A stretch of DNA of 21,944 nt from Lachnospiraceae bacterium (GCA_024690425.1 JAILCT010000073.1:1-21944); one strand, 5' to 3'; numbered from the stretch's first letter, positions 1 to 8,658 are shown. The notes: generated by a model not told the origin, from the letters alone. Made by a program: numbers and translations.

Positions 1-2915
1 ACTCCCGGTGTGGAATGTCTGGTCTTTGCGATCCATGGATACACTTTCTTTGCCGGAAGGTGTCCGCCTTCGCCCGGCTTTGCTCCCTGCGCCATCTTGA
101 TCTGAATCTCCTTCGCGCTTACCAGATATCTGCCCGTAACGCCAAATCGGCCGCTCGCCACCTGTTTGATTGCCGAACTTCTGTCATGGTCCGTCCCTGC
201 AGACGCGATCCTTTCATCGCTCTCTCCACCTTCTCCGCTGTTGGATTTTCCTTTTAAATGGTTCATGGCTACCGCAAGTGCTTCATGAGCCTCCTCCGAA
301 ATAGAACCATATGACATCGCACCGGTCTTAAAGCGTTTCACGATCTCATCCTCGCTCTCCACTTCGGAAAGATCGATTCCCTTTTCCGGATAATTAAAGT
401 CCATAAGACTTCTCAGATACCCCGTCTGTTCTCCATCGATCATCGCCGTATACTGTTTGAATTTCTCATAGTCTCCTTCCCTCGTTGCAAGCTGGAGCAT
501 ATGGATCGTCTTCGGATTGTACCGGTGTTCTTCTCCTCCGGAGCGCATTTTATGACGTCCCACGGAATTTAAGGTAAGATCAGAGGACAGCCCTAACGGA
601 TCAAAGGCTTTGGAATGCTGTTTGTCCGTATTCTTTGCAATCTCCTCTAAGCTGATCCCGCCAATGCGGCTGATCGTTCCGGTAAAATATTCCAAAATGA
701 CACTCTCTGAGATTCCCAGCGCCTCAAAGATCTTACTGCCCTGATAAGACTGTACGGTAGAGATACCCATCTTGGATGCGATCTTGACGATCCCGCCAAG
801 CACCGCATGATCATAGTCTTCCACTGCTGCATAATAATCCTTGTCCAGACTGCCGCTTTCAATCAACTCCGCGATGGAAGCGTGTGCAAGATAGGGATTG
901 ACCGCACTGGCACCAAACCCGAGCAGTGTCGCAAAATGGTGTACTTCCCTGGGCTCACCGGACTCCAGGATCAAAGACATTGCCGTACATTTTCTGGTAT
1001 CAACCAAATGCTTATGGACTGCTGCCACCGCCAAAAGAGACGGGATCGCCACATGATTTTCATCCACCCCTCTGTCAGACAGGATCAAAATGTTGGCGCC
1101 GTCACGATAAGCCTTGTCGATCTCCACAAAGAGATGATGCAGCACTCTTTCGATCGGTGTGCTCTTATAATACAGGATGGAAACCTTTGCCACCTGGAAA
1201 CCCGGTTTTTTCATATTTTCGATCTTCATCAGATCCAAATCTGTCAGGATCGGATTATGAATCTTTAACATCTGGCAATTGCCGGCAGATTCCTTTAACA
1301 GATTCCCGTTCTTCCCTATATATATATCTGTGCTGGTTACAATCTTTTCCCGCGCTGCATCAATGGGCGGATTCGTCACCTGTGCGAACATCTGCTTAAA
1401 GTAATGAAACAGGGGCTGATACTGACCGGAAAGAGCTGCGATCGGGGTATCCACACCCATTGCACCGATGTTTTCTTCCCCTTTTAATGCCATGGTCCCG
1501 ATGCTTTCCTTACACTCTTCATAGGTATAACCAAAGGCTTTCTGTAATCGTTTTCTCTCCTCATCGGAATAGGAGACCACGCGACTGTTCGGAATCTTTA
1601 AGGTTCTCAGTTCCAGAAGATTACTGTCAAGCCATTCCCCGTAAGGCTCTTTATGCGCATAGTATTCCTTTAATTCCTGATCGGAAAAAATCTTGTTCTT
1701 TTTTGTATCGATCAAGAGCATTTTCCCCGGATGGAGGCGTTCTTTTTTCAAAATATGTTCTTCCGGCAGCTCCAGTACTCCTACTTCCGAGGACAGGATC
1801 AAACGGCCGTCATCCATCACATAGTAGCGTGAAGGACGCAGACCATTGCGATCTAAGATCGCACCCATCACATCACCGTCAGAGAAAAGAATGGAAGCCG
1901 GTCCGTCCCAGGGCTCCATCATGGTTGCATAATACTGGTAAAAGTCCCTTACCTCCTGGGATATCGTATCGTTATGAGCCCAGGGCTCGGGAACCATCAT
2001 CATTGCGGCAAGGGGAAGATCAATACCGCTCATCATAAGGAATTCCAGCGTATTATCAAACATTGCCGAATCCGATCCCCACGTCGGGATGACCGGAAGG
2101 ACCTTGACCATATCCTCTGCCGTCAGCTTGTCCGTATACATGGTCTCCTCACGGGCAAGCATCTTGTCGACATTACCCTTGATGGTGTTGATCTCGCCGT
2201 TATGGACCATGAGCCTGTTGGGATGCGCCTTCTCCCATGAAGGGGTCGTGTTGGTCGAAAATCTTGAATGTACCATCGCAATCGCCGACTTGTATGACTT
2301 TTCCTCAAGGTCGGTAAAGAAGGTACGCAGCTGGCCGACCAGGAACATGCCCTTATATACGATGGTTCTGCATGATAAGGAGCACACGTAGGTGTTGTCG
2401 GTGCTCTGTTCGAAGACCCTCCTTATAACATACAGCTTCCTGTCAAAATCAATATCGCTCGCTATTTCTTCCGGCCTTGCTATAAAGCCCTGATATATGG
2501 CGGGCATGCAGTCCCTCGCCTTGCTTCCAAGGACAGATTCATTGACCCTTACCTTACGCCATCCAAGGAAGGTCACTCCCTCCTTGCCGGATATGACCTC
2601 AAACATCTTCATTGCCCGCGACCTTTTCAGTTCATCCTGCGGGAAGAAGAACATGCCCACGCCATATTCCCTTGCACCGGGAAGGGTGATCCCAAGGCCT
2701 TCACATTCCTTTTTAAAGAAATCATGAGGTATGCGTGTAAGGATCCCGACGCCGTCTCCGGTCTCACCCAATGCATCCTTACCTGCACGATGTTCTAGAT
2801 GTTCCACAATTTTCAGTGCATCCGATACAACCGCATGGTCGTCATGTCCGTCTATGTTTACGATCGCACCTATACCGCAATTGTCATGTTCGAAATTATT
2901 ATTATTGTCCGGCAT
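1..2915 (-). CDS. gltB: Glutamate synthase large subunit, partial (C-terminus beyond the left edge)
   Basis: An open frame of about 971 codons runs from ATG at 2915 off the left edge without a stop. The product makes glutamate from 2-oxoglutarate and glutamine-derived ammonia. A 12-residue propeptide (MPDNNNNFEHDN) precedes Cys13 in CGIGAIV; in this family the propeptide is removed so that Cys becomes the N-terminal nucleophile of the class II amidotransferase domain. Further family motifs are EHRAGKDALGETGDGVGIL, HNGEINTIKGN, EPWDGPA and, near the edge, the start of the FMN domain (TGAMSYGSIS, SGEGGE, AKPGEGGHLP). The Fe-S cysteines lie beyond the edge. An AGGAGG site sits about 10 nt before the ATG, which fixes the start. 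It lies 134 nt downstream of asnB on the same strand, with a hairpin between. Codon usage changes near 1860-1920 (see findings). Identity is secure from several motifs. Confidence 0.95.
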   Translation of the reverse strand, partial: MPDNNNNFEHDNCGIGAIVNIDGHDDHAVVSDALKIVEHLEHRAGKDALGETGDGVGILTRIPHDFFKKECEGLGITLPGAREYGVGMFFFPQDELKRSRAMKMFEVISGKEGVTFLGWRKVRVNESVLGSKARDCMPAIYQGFIARPEEIASDIDFDRKLYVIRRVFEQSTDNTYVCSLSCRTIVYKGMFLVGQLRTFFTDLEEKSYKSAIAMVHSRFSTNTTPSWEKAHPNRLMVHNGEINTIKGNVDKMLAREETMYTDKLTAEDMVKVLPVIPTWGSDSAMFDNTLEFLMMSGIDLPLAAMMMVPEPWAHNDTISQEVRDFYQYYATMMEPWDGPASILFSDGDVMGAILDRNGLRPSRYYVMDDGRLILSSEVGVLELPEEHILKKERLHPGKMLLIDTKKNKIFSDQELKEYYAHKEPYGEWLDSNLLELRTLKIPNSRVVSYSDEERKRLQKAFGYTYEECKESIGTMALKGEENIGAMGVDTPIAALSGQYQPLFHYFKQMFAQVTNPPIDAAREKIVTSTDIYIGKNGNLLKESAGNCQMLKIHNPILTDLDLMKIENMKKPGFQVAKVSILYYKSTPIERVLHHLFVEIDKAYRDGANILILSDRGVDENHVAIPSLLAVAAVHKHLVDTRKCTAMSLILESGEPREVHHFATLLGFGASAVNPYLAHASIAELIESGSLDKDYYAAVEDYDHAVLGGIVKIASKMGISTVQSYQGSKIFEALGISESVILEYFTGTISRIGGISLEEIAKNTDKQHSKAFDPLGLSSDLTLNSVGRHKMRSGGEEHRYNPKTIHMLQLATREGDYEKFKQYTAMIDGEQTGYLRSLMDFNYPEKGIDLSEVESEDEIVKRFKTGAMSYGSISEEAHEALAVAMNHLKGKSNSGEGGESDERIASAGTDHDRSSAIKQVASGRFGVTGRYLVSAKEIQIKMAQGAKPGEGGHLPAKKVYPWIAKTRHSTPG

Positions 2916-2976
2916 ATCCCTTGTCCTCCTACTGACACATTTGGCTCAGGGCCAGATGCTTTACTTTATGTAAACC

Positions 2977-3007
2977 AAAAGGCGCCAATCCCCTCAGAGA
3001 TGGCGCC
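2977..3007 (-). terminator. Rho-independent terminator or attenuator between asnB and gltB
   Basis: A perfect 7-bp stem (GGCGCCA with TGGCGCC) encloses a 13-nt loop and, read on the minus strand, is followed by TTTT. It lies 43 nt after the asnB stop and 62 nt before the gltB start. I see no convincing sigma-A promoter between this hairpin and gltB, so gltB may depend on read-through from asnB. The U tract is short, so termination may be partial. Confidence 0.65.
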
Positions 3008-3049
3008 CTTGCCTATCACAGTAATCCTATCCAAATAACCTATTCGTTA

Positions 3050-4657
3050 CTACTCACCAGATGCTCCGTAGTTACTTAATACCCTGGCGGAAGGATCGTT
3101 TACATCGCATCCCTCCCATTCCTTATTGGGCATCCAGAAATCCTTTACCATCTGCGACTGGCCCGGGTAATACTCCTCGAATATCTCCCTGTAGAGAAGA
3201 GACTCCTTGGTGAAGGGCCTTGCATGGTCGTACTTCTTAATACGCTCTGCAAATTCAGCATCCGAATATTTCGACTCCGCATACTCCTTAAGATGATCGA
3301 CCATCGAATGGCCGACCGCATCCGAGAAGGCCGCCTTCTCACGCATAAGGATATCATAGGGCAGGTAATCACCTTCGAAGGCATGCCTTAGCAGGTACTT
3401 ACCCTTGTTATACACGTTCATCTTCTTGGCCGGATCAATGCTCATGACATATGAGACAAAATCAAGATCCCCAAAGGGTACCCTGGCCTCGAGTGAATTT
3501 ACCGAAATGCACCTGTCGGCACGAAGCACATCATACATATGGATCTCGCTTATCCTCTTGACTGCTTCCTTCTGGAATTCTCCCGCCGAAGGAGCAAAAT
3601 CGGTGTATTTATATCCAAAAAGCTCATCCGAAATCTCACCGGTCAGTAAAACTCTTATATCCGTATCCTCGTGTATTGCCTTGCAGACAAGATACATTCC
3701 CATGCTGGCCCTGATCGTCGTTATATCGTAGGTGCCAAGGAGCTCGATAACATGCGGCAGCTCCCTTATTACATCATCTCTTGTGATTATGACTTCCGTG
3801 TGGTCGCTTCCTATATAGTCCGCTACCTCCTTCGCATATTTAAGGTCGATAGCGTCCGTGTTCATGCCGATCGCAAAGGTCCTTATGGGCTTCTTAAGTA
3901 TCTTGGCGGATACCGCACACACAAGGGAAGAATCAAGTCCGCCGCTTAGCAGGAATCCCAGCGGAGCATCCGAATCAAGCCTCTTCTCAATGCCTGCCAC
4001 CAGCTTATCGTGGATCTTCCTGCATATGGTCTCAAGGTCATCATCTAAGACCTTATCCACCCTGGTTATATCCCTGTAGCAGATAAATACTCCGTCCTTA
4101 TAATAGTGGCCGGGCGGAAAAGGATAAATCTTCTCTACAAGACCTGTCAGGTTCTTTGCTTCCGATGCAAAAACAATACCCTGTCCCCTTTCCTTATCAG
4201 CCTCCTTCGTTCCCGAAACATATCCATAGTAGAGGGGCCTTATTCCTATCGGATCCCTTGCCGCGATGAACGATCCTGCCTGTCCGTCGAAAATAATGCA
4301 GGCATACTCCGCATCCAGCTTCTCAAACATCGAAACTCCGTACTGCTCATACATGGGAAGAAGTATCTCGCAGTCAGAATCACTCTTAAAACTGTATCCC
4401 TTCTCCTTAAGGTCCTCCTTAAGGGGTCTGAATCCGTATATCTCGCCGTTACATACAAGAGAATTTCCGTTAAGGTTAAAGGGCTGCATGCCCTCCTCTG
4501 AAAGTCCCATTATAGACAAACGCTCGAAACCTAAGATCGCACCCGGAACATCGATGATCCTTGTCATGTCCGGACCACGCGATATGGTCTTGTCAAAGTG
4601 GGCCTTGAATTCCTCTTCAGTCAGGTCTGTGCCAAGATAACCCATAATACTGCACAT
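3050..4657 (-). CDS. asnB: Asparagine synthase (glutamine-hydrolysing)
   Basis: A 535-residue cytoplasmic enzyme that converts aspartate, glutamine and ATP to asparagine, glutamate, AMP and PPi. Cys2 (MCSIMGYLG) is the N-terminal nucleophile of the class II amidotransferase domain (about residues 2-185), with SRGPD near 26-30 and VCNGEIYGF near 68-76 as expected. The synthetase domain begins near 205 and carries the PP-loop SGGLDSS at 238-244. LLTGEISDELFGY and SLEARVPFGDLDF are conserved synthetase segments. Length fits AsnB of the E. coli B type (about 550). ATG at 4657 puts Cys directly after Met and has GAGG about 9 nt upstream. The 5' region has its own promoter, a terminator-like hairpin and two repeated hairpins. 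gltB follows downstream, consistent with a shared glutamine/glutamate role. Confidence 0.96.
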   Translation of the reverse strand: MCSIMGYLGTDLTEEEFKAHFDKTISRGPDMTRIIDVPGAILGFERLSIMGLSEEGMQPFNLNGNSLVCNGEIYGFRPLKEDLKEKGYSFKSDSDCEILLPMYEQYGVSMFEKLDAEYACIIFDGQAGSFIAARDPIGIRPLYYGYVSGTKEADKERGQGIVFASEAKNLTGLVEKIYPFPPGHYYKDGVFICYRDITRVDKVLDDDLETICRKIHDKLVAGIEKRLDSDAPLGFLLSGGLDSSLVCAVSAKILKKPIRTFAIGMNTDAIDLKYAKEVADYIGSDHTEVIITRDDVIRELPHVIELLGTYDITTIRASMGMYLVCKAIHEDTDIRVLLTGEISDELFGYKYTDFAPSAGEFQKEAVKRISEIHMYDVLRADRCISVNSLEARVPFGDLDFVSYVMSIDPAKKMNVYNKGKYLLRHAFEGDYLPYDILMREKAAFSDAVGHSMVDHLKEYAESKYSDAEFAERIKKYDHARPFTKESLLYREIFEEYYPGQSQMVKDFWMPNKEWEGCDVNDPSARVLSNYGASGE

Positions 4658-4706
4658 GATATATTCCTCGCTTTTCTGTTTCTTACTGTGCTCTGCACCA
4701 TCTGCT

Positions 4707-4781
4707 GTACTAAGCTCGAAAAGACCTTGCTAAGTACACAGATGTGGTTCGCACTAAACTCGAAAATACCTCGTTAAGTGC
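4707..4781 (-). repeat. Tandem pair of related 31-nt hairpins in the asnB leader
   Basis: Two copies (4751-4781 and 4707-4737) are separated by 13 nt. On the minus strand each has a 9-position stem with the same central T-T mismatch: GCACTTAAC with GTTTAGTGC in the first and GTACTTAGC with GCTTAGTAC in the second. Two stem pairs differ in a compensated way (C-G against T-A, A-T against G-C). The 13-nt loops are nearly identical, sharing AGGT and TTTTCGA. The second copy is further enclosed by CATCTG/CAGATG. They lie between the promoter-proximal hairpin and the asnB start, so they should be transcribed. They could be a cis-regulatory RNA or protein-binding element, or a REP-like genomic repeat; I do not recognise the family. 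Confidence 0.75.
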
Positions 4782-4788
4782 TCTACAC

Positions 4789-4833
4789 AAAAAAAGCGGG
4801 GCCACCTAGGATAAACCCTAAGCAACCTCGCTT
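4789..4833 (-). terminator. Terminator-like hairpin at the start of the asnB transcript (possible attenuator)
   Basis: Read on the minus strand, AAGCGAGGTTGCTTAGG pairs with CCTAGGTGGCCCCGCTT over 17 positions with one A-C mismatch and a few G-U pairs, around a 6-nt loop, and is followed by a run of T. It begins about 3-4 nt after the start site predicted from the promoter at 4843-4870, so a transcript from that promoter would meet it before asnB. It could also terminate read-through from the lipoprotein gene upstream. Attenuation is inference. Confidence 0.7.
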
Positions 4834-4842
4834 ATATGGGAC

Positions 4843-4870
4843 ATTATAGTCAAATGATCTCGAATGTCAA
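4843..4870 (-). promoter_or_regulatory. Consensus sigma-A promoter for asnB
   Basis: On the minus strand TTGACA (4870-4865) and TATAAT (4848-4843) are exact consensus hexamers separated by 16 bp. The -35 box lies 26 nt beyond the stop of the lipoprotein gene. The predicted start site is near 4836, giving an asnB leader of about 180 nt. Confidence 0.85.
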
Positions 4871-4896
4871 GAAAATTTTTAATTACAACCCGTCTT

Positions 4897-6633
4897 CTAT
4901 CTGTTCTCTTTCGTGATCGAAGGCTTGTATACTCCGCCAAAATCAGATGCATGCCAGTCGTTCTCACCATCTCCCCAGGCATCTATGAACTTCTTTTTAT
5001 TCAGGTCATAATTGGCGTTTTTATGGGTGATCCAGACAGAAGTACCTTCGATCTCTTTCTCGGAATAGTTTACGGTGATAATTCCGTTGTCTCTCACAAA
5101 TATGTCGTTTATCACATATCCTTCATGCTCAATTTCCTTACACAGATCAAAGCCGCATATATCGGCAAGCCTGGTCTTGTTTATCTGTATGCAGTCATAT
5201 TCGGCAAAATCGCCCTTTCTCTTATCATACCGGAAATAGTACGGCTTCCATGTATGCCCTGTCCAGGTTACATCATCCTCATCCCCGGTCTCATATGATT
5301 CGGAATTATCATAGTCGTCCTTAATAACAACATAATCTCCCGAATTCTCATCCTTATACATATTCCCGAGCTTCGAGATATCTGACATTTCAGGAGACGA
5401 ATCCTCAACATAATAGACATAAGTCAGCAGCGAGGTTGCATAGGCCTCATCATATGCGATGAATTTCCTGTTATCACACTCAAATATCCTGAAGAATTCT
5501 CCATCCCTTAGTGCAAAGCTGAATTCATCCATGATCTTTGTACACTCTTTCTCACTGACAAACCATACTTCACCTTCGCCGGCAAAGATATCTTCCTCAT
5601 CTTCACTGAGCTTGCCTATAAGAGCAAAACCTTCCCAGTTTCCGTCTTTGTCAAAATCATCATATGTACTGAACTTCACATCCGAATAATCTGCACCTGT
5701 CTCTTTGACAAGGACCCCAAGAAGATAGTCTGCCATATCTCCCGCGATCTCCGATCCGTCATCAGGCTCCTCCTGTCCCTCTTCCTCCGGATCATTATCA
5801 TATTCTTCATCTTCTTCATCTATTATGCTCATTGCATATTCCATGAACCTGTCGTTGTCAACACACCACTTATCAAGTGCCTTGCTGCCGACCCTTAAGC
5901 TTAACTTTTCACCGGATTCATACTTCACATAGAGAGAGTATTCCGTATCTGACCTGTTGTGAGAAAAGAACATTCCATTATGTGAGGCCAGATCCTCTTC
6001 CTCAATAAGGTCGCAGATGCCGGAGACAAAATCACTGTCCACTTCCCGGTAATCCTGTATGATCACATATGAAGGGCCCATGCCGTCGAATTCGGATTCA
6101 TACCTGTCATCATCCGACTTTTCAACCGTCCAATTATATGTACCGTAGTCAAGCCCCGGAGCAGTGTAATGACGCAGTGAAAGGGAAAAATAACTGATCT
6201 CCCTCGATTCGATCGATCTTGGCATATCATCTGACAGGTCCTTTACCGAACGTTCTTCTTCCACCCTCTCTTCCGGGACAAAACGATAGACATGTCCTTC
6301 GCCATCCAATATCTGTTCAAAGGCAGAAAGGGTACCGTCATCCCTGATCTCTAAATCAGACATGACGCCAAAACCATACTCATTCTTACCTGCATTTACG
6401 ATATACCGGGTCCCCGAATCGCTTGTTTTAAGGGCTATGCGGTACTTATCGGTCCCTTTCTGGCCCTCCCACCATTTCACATACATCTTGCTGCCCTTAA
6501 ATTCAAGGATCGTATCTCCGTCAGCATCACACCACGTCCCCTGCGGAAGATCTTTGCTGTTAAGATTCCTGCCTGTGCATCCGGTAAGAATGAAGGTTAG
6601 TACAAATACAACAGCCGGAATGGTCCATTTCAT
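4897..6633 (-). CDS. Large acidic lipoprotein of unknown function
   Basis: A 578-residue predicted lipoprotein. The N-terminus MKWTIPAVVFVLTFILTGC is a typical lipoprotein signal with lipobox LTGC and lipidated Cys19, so it should be anchored to the outer face of the membrane. Residues about 30-120 (GTWCDADGDTILEFKGS and following) look like a small lipocalin-like beta domain. Residues 271-295 form a very acidic linker (Asp/Glu-rich). Residues about 300-420 contain DDFDKDGNWEGFALIGK, which resembles an EF-hand-like Asp-rich loop; the C-terminal part is rich in beta-type sequence. I cannot assign a family or function. AAAGGAGAA precedes the ATG. It lies 53 nt after glmS with no terminator between, so it is probably cotranscribed with glmS. 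A role in the envelope would fit that neighbour, but this is inference only. Confidence 0.85.
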   Translation of the reverse strand: MKWTIPAVVFVLTFILTGCTGRNLNSKDLPQGTWCDADGDTILEFKGSKMYVKWWEGQKGTDKYRIALKTSDSGTRYIVNAGKNEYGFGVMSDLEIRDDGTLSAFEQILDGEGHVYRFVPEERVEEERSVKDLSDDMPRSIESREISYFSLSLRHYTAPGLDYGTYNWTVEKSDDDRYESEFDGMGPSYVIIQDYREVDSDFVSGICDLIEEEDLASHNGMFFSHNRSDTEYSLYVKYESGEKLSLRVGSKALDKWCVDNDRFMEYAMSIIDEEDEEYDNDPEEEGQEEPDDGSEIAGDMADYLLGVLVKETGADYSDVKFSTYDDFDKDGNWEGFALIGKLSEDEEDIFAGEGEVWFVSEKECTKIMDEFSFALRDGEFFRIFECDNRKFIAYDEAYATSLLTYVYYVEDSSPEMSDISKLGNMYKDENSGDYVVIKDDYDNSESYETGDEDDVTWTGHTWKPYYFRYDKRKGDFAEYDCIQINKTRLADICGFDLCKEIEHEGYVINDIFVRDNGIITVNYSEKEIEGTSVWITHKNANYDLNKKKFIDAWGDGENDWHASDFGGVYKPSITKENR

Positions 6634-6686
6634 AAAACGATTCTCCTTTTTCTGACTCCGTTGATCATGGATTACCTGTTTATATC

Positions 6687-8528
6687 TTATTCAACTGTAA
6701 CGGATTTAGCAAGGTTTCTCGGTTTATCCACATCAAGTCCCCTGGCCACTGACATATAGTAACCCATAAGCTGAAGCGGAATGACTGCAAGAGAAGCCTC
6801 GAATATCTCCTCCGTTTTGGGAATATATACGGTAAAGTCAGCCGTATCCTCGATCTCATAATTACCGGAACTCGTTATCCCGCACAGATAAGCCCCGCGG
6901 CTCTTAACCTCAACCATGTTGGAAACTGTTTTCTCGTAAAGATCGGTCTGAGTCAGGACACCTATTATAAGAGTTCCGTCCTCAACAAGAGATATGGTAC
7001 CGTGCTTTAATTCACCGGCAGCATATGCTCCCGAATGCACGTAGCTTATCTCCTTCATCTTAAGAGAACCTTCAAGGCTTATCGCATAATCAATACCGCG
7101 CCCGATAAAGAATACATCATGCACGTTTGAGAACTTGGCTGTGAACCACTGAAGACGTTCCTTGTCCTCGAGTGACTTTTCTATCTTTGCAGGAAGGGTC
7201 CGAAGCTCATTAAGAAGCTCGTCATACCGTTTCTTATCTATGCTTCCGCGTACATAGGCAAGCTTTATCGCAAATAGATACATGGCGATAAGCTGGGCCG
7301 AATAAGCCTTGGTGGTCGCCACGGCGATCTCCGGACCTGCCATGGTATACATCACGTGATCAGATTCCCTTGCAATAGTCGAGCCGACCACATTTACGAT
7401 GCCCATGGTCTTTATCCCCAGTTTCTTGGCTTCACGGATCGCAGCCAGCGTATCGGCCGTCTCACCCGACTGGCTTATGGCAATGACCATGGAATCGGGA
7501 GCCAGGATGGGATTACGGTAGCGGAACTCGCTTGCAAGTTCCACACGCACCGGGATCCGCGCAAGCTTCTCTATTATGTACTGGGCCACCATGCCCACAT
7601 GGTAGGCCGAACCACAGGCCGAGATATGAACCCCGGTCAGCTTCTGAAGATCCTCATCCTTAAGACCTACCCCTTCAAAATCAATCGAATTATCATCCTT
7701 AAGATAAGCGTTAATGGTATCCTGAACCGCCTTGGGCTGCTCGTGGATCTCCTTCATCATGAAGTGCTCGAAACCACCCTTCTCGGCAGCCTCGGCATCC
7801 CACTCAACCTTGGTCAGATCCTTTCCTATCTCCTCACCGTCAATATTGTAGAAATGCACCTCCTTATCCTTAAGGCAGGCCATCTCCATGTTGCCGATAT
7901 AGTAAACATTCCTTGTATACTTAAGGATAGCAGGCACATCCGATGCAACAAAGCTTGCGTTTTTGTCAACGCCTATTATCATAGGAGAGTCCTTACGGGC
8001 TACCCATATCTCATTTGGATAATCCTTGAACATTACGGCAAGGGCATATGAACCCCTGACACGGACCATGGTCTTAGCAAGTGCATCAACCGGGCCGAGC
8101 TTATACTTCTTGTAATAGTAATCTATAAGCTTGACTATCGCCTCGGTATCAGTCTCTGAATAGAAGGTATAATCCTTCTTGAGGAGCTTATCCTTAACCT
8201 CTATATAGTTCTCGATTATTCCGTTATGAACTCCGACCACCTCATAATCATCGCTGTGATGAGGATGCGCATTGTTCTCGGAAGGCTCACCGTGTGTTGC
8301 CCAGCGGGTATGACCTATGCCGCAGTTCCCCTTCATGGCCTTGCCGTCATCTGTCTTATTGGCAAGCTCATTAAGCCTCCCCTTGGCCTTGACGATCCTT
8401 ACCTTGTCCTCACCGTTCCTTACCGCAATACCCGCAGAGTCATAACCCCTGTACTCTAACTTGCTTAATCCTTCAAGCAGTATGGGTGCCGCCTGTTTGT
8501 TACCGCAATATCCTACTATTCCACACAT
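6687..8528 (-). CDS. glmS: Glutamine-fructose-6-phosphate aminotransferase (isomerizing)
   Basis: A 613-residue enzyme making glucosamine-6-phosphate from fructose-6-phosphate and glutamine, the first step to UDP-GlcNAc for peptidoglycan. Start ATG 8528 gives MCGIVGYCGN with Cys2 as nucleophile; an in-frame extension to 8576 would bury this Cys and has no ribosome site, whereas GGGGGA lies just before 8528. The amidotransferase half (about 2-230) shows EYRGYDSAG, GIGHTRWATHG and GVHNGIIENY. Two SIS sugar-isomerase domains follow, with SACGSAYHVG, ISQSGETADT and KMKEISYVHSGAYAAGELKHG. The end AKSVTVE is the family's conserved C-terminus. Full length and intact. Upstream are a consensus promoter and a hairpin; no glmS ribozyme was recognised in the short leader. 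The unknown lipoprotein gene follows after 53 nt. Confidence 0.97.
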   Translation of the reverse strand: MCGIVGYCGNKQAAPILLEGLSKLEYRGYDSAGIAVRNGEDKVRIVKAKGRLNELANKTDDGKAMKGNCGIGHTRWATHGEPSENNAHPHHSDDYEVVGVHNGIIENYIEVKDKLLKKDYTFYSETDTEAIVKLIDYYYKKYKLGPVDALAKTMVRVRGSYALAVMFKDYPNEIWVARKDSPMIIGVDKNASFVASDVPAILKYTRNVYYIGNMEMACLKDKEVHFYNIDGEEIGKDLTKVEWDAEAAEKGGFEHFMMKEIHEQPKAVQDTINAYLKDDNSIDFEGVGLKDEDLQKLTGVHISACGSAYHVGMVAQYIIEKLARIPVRVELASEFRYRNPILAPDSMVIAISQSGETADTLAAIREAKKLGIKTMGIVNVVGSTIARESDHVMYTMAGPEIAVATTKAYSAQLIAMYLFAIKLAYVRGSIDKKRYDELLNELRTLPAKIEKSLEDKERLQWFTAKFSNVHDVFFIGRGIDYAISLEGSLKMKEISYVHSGAYAAGELKHGTISLVEDGTLIIGVLTQTDLYEKTVSNMVEVKSRGAYLCGITSSGNYEIEDTADFTVYIPKTEEIFEASLAVIPLQLMGYYMSVARGLDVDKPRNLAKSVTVE

Positions 8529-8606
8529 GTGTTCTTTCCCCCTTTTCGTCTCCTTATTCCTGTAAATGCTCCGCAAAACGGTTACTGTTGATTCTTAAAC
8601 TGTTTT

Positions 8607-8644
8607 AAAAAAGGGCATCACGGACCCTTGTCCGAAACGCCCTT
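8607..8644 (-). terminator. Terminator-like hairpin at the start of the glmS transcript (possible attenuator)
   Basis: On the minus strand AAGGGC pairs with GCCCTT, and inside it CGGAC pairs with GTCCG around AAGG; TTTTTT follows directly. It lies about 40 nt after the patB-like stop, so it can serve as that gene's terminator. It also begins about 8 nt into the transcript expected from the promoter at 8659-8686, so it would also act on glmS unless bypassed. Confidence 0.75.
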
Positions 8645-8658
8645 GTTTCATCAAGTTC

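Noticed and set aside
807..1399. Plus-strand open frames across gltB
   Set aside because: They are antisense shadows of the continuous gltB frame, with no ribosome sites or recognisable domains.
2755..2825. Short patch early in gltB with codons unlike its neighbours (ATT GTG GAA CAT CTA)
   Set aside because: It covers only about 20 codons, too few to separate from chance.
4789..4833. T-box-like sequence (AGGTGGCCCCGC) in the asnB leader
   Set aside because: It resembles the T-box core, but only about 40 nt of RNA would precede it, leaving no room for the specifier stem, and it forms one arm of a simple hairpin.
7356..8051. A 231-codon plus-strand frame inside glmS
   Set aside because: It is an antisense shadow of a well-conserved enzyme gene.
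8529..8576. N-terminal extension of glmS
   Set aside because: It would place 16 residues before the catalytic Cys, which must be N-terminal after Met removal, and it has no ribosome site.
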